From an uncultured Mailhella sp. (GTDB lineage: Bacteria > Desulfobacterota > Desulfovibrionia > Desulfovibrionales > Desulfovibrionaceae): a DNA stretch of 26,137 nucleotides. The translations under genes and the position numbers were made by a program. Where the stretch lies: positions 1-26,137 of the forward strand of contig NZ_CAJJIC010000023.1 of assembly GCF_905187505.1 (NCBI RefSeq). The letters run 5' to 3'. This document shows positions 21,932-26,137 of this stretch, in pieces. The notes under the pieces are model-generated. The model saw only the letters and a list, made by a program, of their open reading frames with translations, did not search any database and was not told the origin of the DNA. The stretch's first letter is position 1, and each line of letters begins with the position of its first letter.

Positions 21932-24406
21932 ATGCTATGGAAAATCAGCTTCGTGCTGAAAAGCCGGCCGGTACGTCCGGCGGTTGTCTTTTTTCGCGTT
22001 CCGTTTCTGCCTCTACCGCCTCTTTCCCTGTCTTGCAACCCGGAATATGCCGTGTTTTTTCCTTTCGCTTCCTTATCTTCGTTGTGTCGTACGATTGTGA
22101 CCGTGTTCGCGGTGCTGACGTGCCTTTTCTCTACCTCGCAGGCTGCGCAGAGCCTGGGCGGGCAGAAGTCTCTGACCACCCGCGGAGAAGTTCCCTGGAC
22201 GCTCAATGCCGACAATCTCGTCAGTCTTGACGACGGCGTCATCGTCGAGGCCACCGGCAACGTTCTGCTCCAGCGCGGCGAAGACTACATGAAGGCCGAT
22301 TTCGCCAGATACTACACCACGACCAACTGGATTTTCGTCAAAGGAAAGGTGGAGGCGCGCATGGGGCGCGACATGCTGAACGCCTCGGAAGCGGAATTCG
22401 ACCTTACCTCCCGCACGGGCTGGCTCAAGGACGGCTCCATATTCATTGCCGGGCCTCACATGTACGTGACGGGGCAGAAGGTGGACAAGCTCTTCGGCGA
22501 CCGCTACCGCTTCCGGGACGCCCGGGTCACGGCCTGCGACGGCGACGTTCCGGCATGGTCTCTTGACGCCGATCAGGCCGACATCGAAATAGACGGCTAC
22601 GCCAAGCTCAAGCATACCACGCTCAACATCCTGGACGTGCCTCTCATGGACGCGCCCTATCTGGTCCTTCCGGCCAAGACCACGAGGCAGTCCGGTCTGC
22701 TCATGCCCGACTTCGGCTACAGCAGTCTGAACGGCACCTTTTTTTCCCAGCCTTATTTCCAGGTCATAGACGAAAGCCGTGACCTTACCTTCTACGGCAC
22801 CTACATGAGCAAGGCGGGGTTCATGCCCGGCATTGAATACCGCGCGCATACCCGTGATCAGGACAAGACCTGGCTGGCCTTCGACGCCTTGTACGACAAG
22901 CACACCTTTCGGCGGGATTCCGGCGACCCCGTCAACGACACCGACGGCAAGGTGAACACCAACGAGGAACGGTTCTGGCTGCGCGGCATGGGCGACGGCT
23001 TCGTCGGTGATTCCGGCTGGCGCTACCGCTACAACCTCGACTATACTTCGGATCAGAACTTCCTGAGGCAGTTCCGCGACATGCGCACGGGCTTCAACCG
23101 TTCCCGCGACTCTCTTTACGACATGTTCGGACGCGACCTGCAGGAAGTGGACAAGAGCCGCGTGAGCGAAGGCTTCCTGTACCGCGACTGGGACCGCTTC
23201 ATGGTGTCCGTCGGCTTCCGCTACGAGCAGGATCCTTCCTTCGGGCACGGCAACCAGCCGCACAGTCAGGACACCACGGTGCAGCGCATCCCCGTGAACG
23301 CCTATCTCTTCAAGGGCGCTCTTCTGGAAGATCTGCCTCTGGAACTGCAGGGCGAGGTGTCGAGCACCTATGAGTACCGCGCCCGCGGCGTGCGCGGCCT
23401 GCGCACGGAAATCCATCCCGAGCTGACGCTGCCCGTGAATCTGCCCGGCGCTTCCCTGCTTGTGTCCGGCGGCGTGCGGCAGACCTACTACAACAGCAAT
23501 CATGTGCCCTTCAACGACGATCTGCGCTGGACGCGCGGCGGCGGCACCAAGGACCGCTTCATTCCCGACATGAGCGCGGAGACCTTCACGCAGTTTTCCC
23601 GCATATGGGAGATGCCTGAGAACCACCTGGAAGCCGTGGCGGAAAATGTGGGAAAGACCGGCTGGACCGGCGTGCGTCACAGAGTGCAGCCCCGTCTGAC
23701 CTATGAATGGACGCCCGACAGGGATCAGTCCGACAATCCCATTTTTGAGGAGACGGATCGCCTCAAGCCTTCGCAGAGAGTGCGTCTTTCCGTGACCAAC
23801 ATCGTGACGGCCAGGCGGGAAACCGTTTCCGGCGCAAAGGGCAGCTACAGAACTTCCGAGAGCTACTTCGACCCCGTGCGCTGGGAAATCGCCACGGGCT
23901 ACGACATCGACGAAGCCAACCGCAACGACTTCCGCGATCTGTACGAGCGCAAGCCGGTCATGGACACGTACTCCTATCTGGAACTTCGGCCGGTCGACTG
24001 GTTCAGCGTGTGGAATCGTCTTTACGTGTCCATGTACGGCGACGGCATCACCCGCAGCGACACCGGCACCACGCTTTCCAACGCTCGCTGGGGATCCTGG
24101 AGTCTGTCCTACAGTACCAGAAACAAGTACTACAACTACCTTGACGAGATGAAGCGGGACAATCTGAGCGACATCCGCTTCACCAGAGCTCAGCGTCTTC
24201 TGACCAACACCTTCACCTTCCGTCCCACGAGCAGCATATCGCTGTACTATCGCACGCAGGACAACATCGAGACCGGCAAGAACTATGAGAGACGATTCGT
24301 CATCGGCTATTATCATCAGTGCTTCCATATTCTGGGATCCATCCAGAGCAAGGCGAGGGACAATTCCTACCGGCTCATCCTCGAACTGCCCGGTCTGAGC
24401 TTCTGA
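21932..24406 (+). CDS. lptD: LPS-assembly protein LptD (OstA)
   Basis: An up to 824-residue outer-membrane protein that inserts lipopolysaccharide into the outer leaflet with LptE. An OstA/LptA-like beta-taco domain occupies about residues 85-210 (LNADNLVSLDDGVIVEATGNV, KADFARYY, YVTGQKV). The barrel domain follows, beginning with LPAKTTRQSGLLMPDFGYS and ending in an aromatic Phe. A signal peptide appears only at about 52-71 (CRTIVTVFAVLTCLF...SQA|AQ). The real start may therefore be the TTG at 22082 or a GTG at 22097 instead of the ATG at 21932; none has a clear Shine-Dalgarno. After the presumed cleavage site the protein has just two Cys, Cys202 in the periplasmic domain and Cys797 near the C-terminus, instead of the four of E. 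coli. The comM gene follows after 8 nt. Confidence 0.88.
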   Translation: MLWKISFVLKSRPVRPAVVFFRVPFLPLPPLSLSCNPEYAVFFPFASLSSLCRTIVTVFAVLTCLFSTSQAAQSLGGQKSLTTRGEVPWTLNADNLVSLDDGVIVEATGNVLLQRGEDYMKADFARYYTTTNWIFVKGKVEARMGRDMLNASEAEFDLTSRTGWLKDGSIFIAGPHMYVTGQKVDKLFGDRYRFRDARVTACDGDVPAWSLDADQADIEIDGYAKLKHTTLNILDVPLMDAPYLVLPAKTTRQSGLLMPDFGYSSLNGTFFSQPYFQVIDESRDLTFYGTYMSKAGFMPGIEYRAHTRDQDKTWLAFDALYDKHTFRRDSGDPVNDTDGKVNTNEERFWLRGMGDGFVGDSGWRYRYNLDYTSDQNFLRQFRDMRTGFNRSRDSLYDMFGRDLQEVDKSRVSEGFLYRDWDRFMVSVGFRYEQDPSFGHGNQPHSQDTTVQRIPVNAYLFKGALLEDLPLELQGEVSSTYEYRARGVRGLRTEIHPELTLPVNLPGASLLVSGGVRQTYYNSNHVPFNDDLRWTRGGGTKDRFIPDMSAETFTQFSRIWEMPENHLEAVAENVGKTGWTGVRHRVQPRLTYEWTPDRDQSDNPIFEETDRLKPSQRVRLSVTNIVTARRETVSGAKGSYRTSESYFDPVRWEIATGYDIDEANRNDFRDLYERKPVMDTYSYLELRPVDWFSVWNRLYVSMYGDGITRSDTGTTLSNARWGSWSLSYSTRNKYYNYLDEMKRDNLSDIRFTRAQRLLTNTFTFRPTSSISLYYRTQDNIETGKNYERRFVIGYYHQCFHILGSIQSKARDNSYRLILELPGLSF

Positions 24407-24414
24407 GGCCCCCC

Positions 24415-25276
24415 ATGGTGGTTCAGCTCTCCTGCGGAGCCATTCTGGGAGTGGACGCCTTTCGTGTCGATCTTGAGGTGGATTACGGCAGGCAGGGCAT
24501 GCCTTCGTTCGTCATGGTCGGGCTGGCCGAGGGGGCTGTGCGGGAATCCCGTGAGCGTGTGCTCAAGGCGCTTCAGAATTCTTCCTTCCGCATTCCTCCG
24601 GGGCGCATCACGGTGAATCTGGCCCCGGCCGACCGCCGCAAGGAGGGCTCGGCCTATGACCTGCCTCTTGCGCTCGGCCTTCTGGGAGCGTCCGGGATCC
24701 TTCCCGCGGATGCTCTGAAAGGCTGGTTCTTTGCCGCCGAGCTTTCTCTCGACGGACGTCTCAAGCCCGTGCCCGGCGTTTTGGCCGTGGCCATGCTGGC
24801 GCGCTCGGAAGGCGCGCGCGGCATGCTGGTGGCCCCGGACAACGCTCAGGAAGCCGCCATGGCCGAAGGGCTCGACGTGTTCGCCCCGCGCACGCTCTCG
24901 GAGGCTGCGGCCTTTCTTGCCGGTCGGACGGAACTTCTTCCCGTGACGGCGCGCGTTCCCGAACGGGACGCGGAGGACTTTCTGGACCTTGCGGACGTGA
25001 AGGGGCAGGAAAAGGCCAAGCGCGCCATGGAAGTGGCTGCGGCCGGTGCGCACAATCTGCTGTTCATCGGCCCTCCGGGCAGCGGAAAGACCATGCTCGC
25101 AAGACGAATGCCGGGCATTCTTCCTCCGCTTGACCTGGAAGAGGCACTGGAAGTGACCAAGATTTACAGCGTGGCGCGTATGCTGGAAGGGCGGGGACTT
25201 GTGACGAGTCGTCCGTTTCGCACGCCTCATCACAGCGATTCAAGCGTGTCCATCATCGGCGGCGGCGTGCCTCCGC
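24415..25276 (+). CDS. comM: ComM/YifB Mg-chelatase-like AAA+ ATPase, 3' end lost at junction
   Basis: The first 287 residues of a ~500-residue family. The N-terminal LonC-like domain (about 1-170) has VGLAEGAVRESRERV (35-49), ITVNLAPADRRKEGSAYDLP (65-84) and FAAELSLDG. The AAA+ domain begins at DVKGQEKAKRAMEVAAAG with Walker A GPPGSGKT (219-226) and FRTPHHSDSSVSIIGGG (268-284). The next residues should be the family's NPRPGEISLAH-type stretch and the Walker B, but after Pro287 (25275) the sequence changes to A+T-rich DNA; the fused frame would run on to a stop at 25428. ComM homologues help branch migration during natural transformation. It is coupled to lptD: GAGG overlapping the lptD stop (24405-24408) is 6 nt before the ATG. 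The truncation is probably an artefact. Confidence 0.9.
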
Positions 25277-25290
25277 ACAACCATAAATTT
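25270..25290. other. Sharp junction between G+C-rich and A+T-rich DNA
   Basis: To the left all genes are about 60% G+C; to the right the sequence is about one third G+C with A/T-ending codons. The break falls within a few bases of 25277, inside a conserved comM motif and 32 nt past the stop codon of a minus-strand hemZ fragment. No inverted repeat, target-site duplication, integrase or tRNA end is seen at the joint. Confidence 0.85.
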
Positions 25291-25308
25291 TACTATTGTT
25301 TTTTATTT

Positions 25309-26137
25309 TTAACAACCCATAGATTGAAAGTATTTTCTTTTTCTTTCAATCATTTCGTCAATTCTTTCAATATATTGGTCTACATTCTTTACAGTATCTA
25401 TTCTTTTGCCCTCTTTTCTATCCGGTGACAAAAGCTTAGTAACCGCTCCTGCTCCAACAGCCCATACATCCTGAAAGTCACCCATCATAAGAATATTGTA
25501 AAGGCCTTCACAACCTTCAATAGAATATCCTACATTTTCCTGATTACCTGCCATATTCTTCTGTCTATATAGATAATAAGGTTTCATATTCATCTCTTCT
25601 GAATACTTTTCTGTAACTTTCATAAGTTCAGAACTATTTTCCATATGGATGTCAGAATATTTATCTTTCATAATATTTAGACGTGCTGCTCTCTTTAATG
25701 CAAGAGAATGTACGGTTATTCCTTCCGGACTAAGTTTCTTTGCCTCTTCCATAGAATATCTTACCATTTTTTCATCTTCTTGTGGAAGTCCAAGAATAAA
25801 GTCCATATTTATATTATTAAAGCCACACTGTCTTGCAAGCTTAAACGCTTCCTTAACCTGTTCTACAGTATGTTGTCTTCCAATAATATCTAAAGTTTCC
25901 TGATTCATCGTCTGGGGATTAATTGAAATTCTTGAAACATTATGTTTCTTTAATGTTTTAAGCTTTTCTTCAGTAATACTGTCAGGTCGTCCCGCTTCAA
26001 CAGTAAACTCTCTTACTGTGCTAAAATCAAAATTCTCCTTAAGACTTGTAATCAACCTATCCATCTGATCAGGTTCCAATGTTGTAGGAGTTCCTCCTCC
26101 AATATATACCGTGTTAAGTTCACGACCTTTTAATTGC
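25309..26137 (-). CDS. hemZ: HemZ-type radical SAM protein, N-terminal part outside the window
   Basis: The frame is open from the window edge (26136) to a TAA at 25309, giving the C-terminal ~275 residues. It starts in the radical-SAM core with NTVYIGGGTPTTL, then VEAGRPDSIT, RISINPQTMN, IGRQHTVEQV and INMDFILGLP. These stretches are characteristic of HemZ, the coproporphyrinogen dehydrogenase-like HemN relative of Bacillota. The CX3CX2C cluster motif must lie upstream, outside the window. Codon use (AAA, GAA, ATT, TTA) and composition differ completely from all other genes here and suggest a Lachnospiraceae-like source. HemZ's exact reaction is less certain than HemN's. The ATG at 26079 is internal, not the start. 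Confidence 0.85.
   Translation of the reverse strand, partial: QLKGRELNTVYIGGGTPTTLEPDQMDRLITSLKENFDFSTVREFTVEAGRPDSITEEKLKTLKKHNVSRISINPQTMNQETLDIIGRQHTVEQVKEAFKLARQCGFNNINMDFILGLPQEDEKMVRYSMEEAKKLSPEGITVHSLALKRAARLNIMKDKYSDIHMENSSELMKVTEKYSEEMNMKPYYLYRQKNMAGNQENVGYSIEGCEGLYNILMMGDFQDVWAVGAGAVTKLLSPDRKEGKRIDTVKNVDQYIERIDEMIERKRKYFQSMGC

Noticed and set aside
22073..24328. A 751-codon minus-strand open frame antisense to lptD
   Set aside because: Shadow of lptD; no family resemblance and no start signal, while lptD has clear domain motifs.

Overview
The first ~25.28 kb is a continuous piece of a G+C-rich (about 60% by eye) Gram-negative genome. An LptD outer-membrane LPS transporter, a PyrK/PyrD pair, an AddA-like helicase, a TRAP transporter operon and an arylsulfotransferase-family protein together suggest a Desulfovibrionaceae-type member of the Desulfobacterota (Desulfovibrio/Bilophila/Mailhella-like). 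This placement is inferred from gene content and style, not from a marker gene. The last ~0.86 kb (25277-26137) is different DNA: about one third G+C, with a Firmicutes-type hemZ fragment, joined in the middle of a conserved ComM motif. An assembly chimera is the most economical explanation.

Layout. 1-9073 is nearly all minus strand: 5' part of an AddA-like helicase (cut by the window edge), a group II 6-phosphofructokinase, the ribosome hibernation factor HPF, the acyltransferase PlsY, a GT39-type glycosyltransferase with long disordered tails, and a large lipoprotein that looks like a catalytically dead GH13 amylase/trehalose-synthase relative. 9272-16106 is plus strand: a 58-residue winged-helix protein, then two paralogous TRAP solute-binding proteins, a fused DctQM permease and a signal-less arylsulfotransferase-like beta-propeller. 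16366-18048 (minus) is ribonuclease J. 18174-20601 (plus) is the manganese exporter MntP and the pyrK-pyrD pair. 20742-21860 (minus) is alanine racemase. 21932-25276 (plus) is lptD followed by the truncated comM. 25309-26137 (minus) is the foreign hemZ fragment.

The most interesting unit is 9814-16106. Two periplasmic binding proteins, about half identical by eye, both lack the arginine that holds the substrate carboxylate in ordinary DctP proteins, both keep an invariant Trp next to that position, and both have the same Cys pair. They are followed by one fused membrane component and a sulfotransferase-family propeller without an export signal. I infer import of a non-carboxylate, possibly sulfo- or aromatic, compound that is handled in the cytoplasm. 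The second interesting point is the PyrD protein: the catalytic Cys and the FMN lysine are kept, but three expected orotate-binding residues (Lys, Asn, Asn) are Asn46, Ser70 and Gly194, so its substrate may not be dihydroorotate.

I saw no rRNA, tRNA, CRISPR array or insertion sequence. Very long open frames antisense to the real genes come from the G+C-rich third codon positions and are not annotated.
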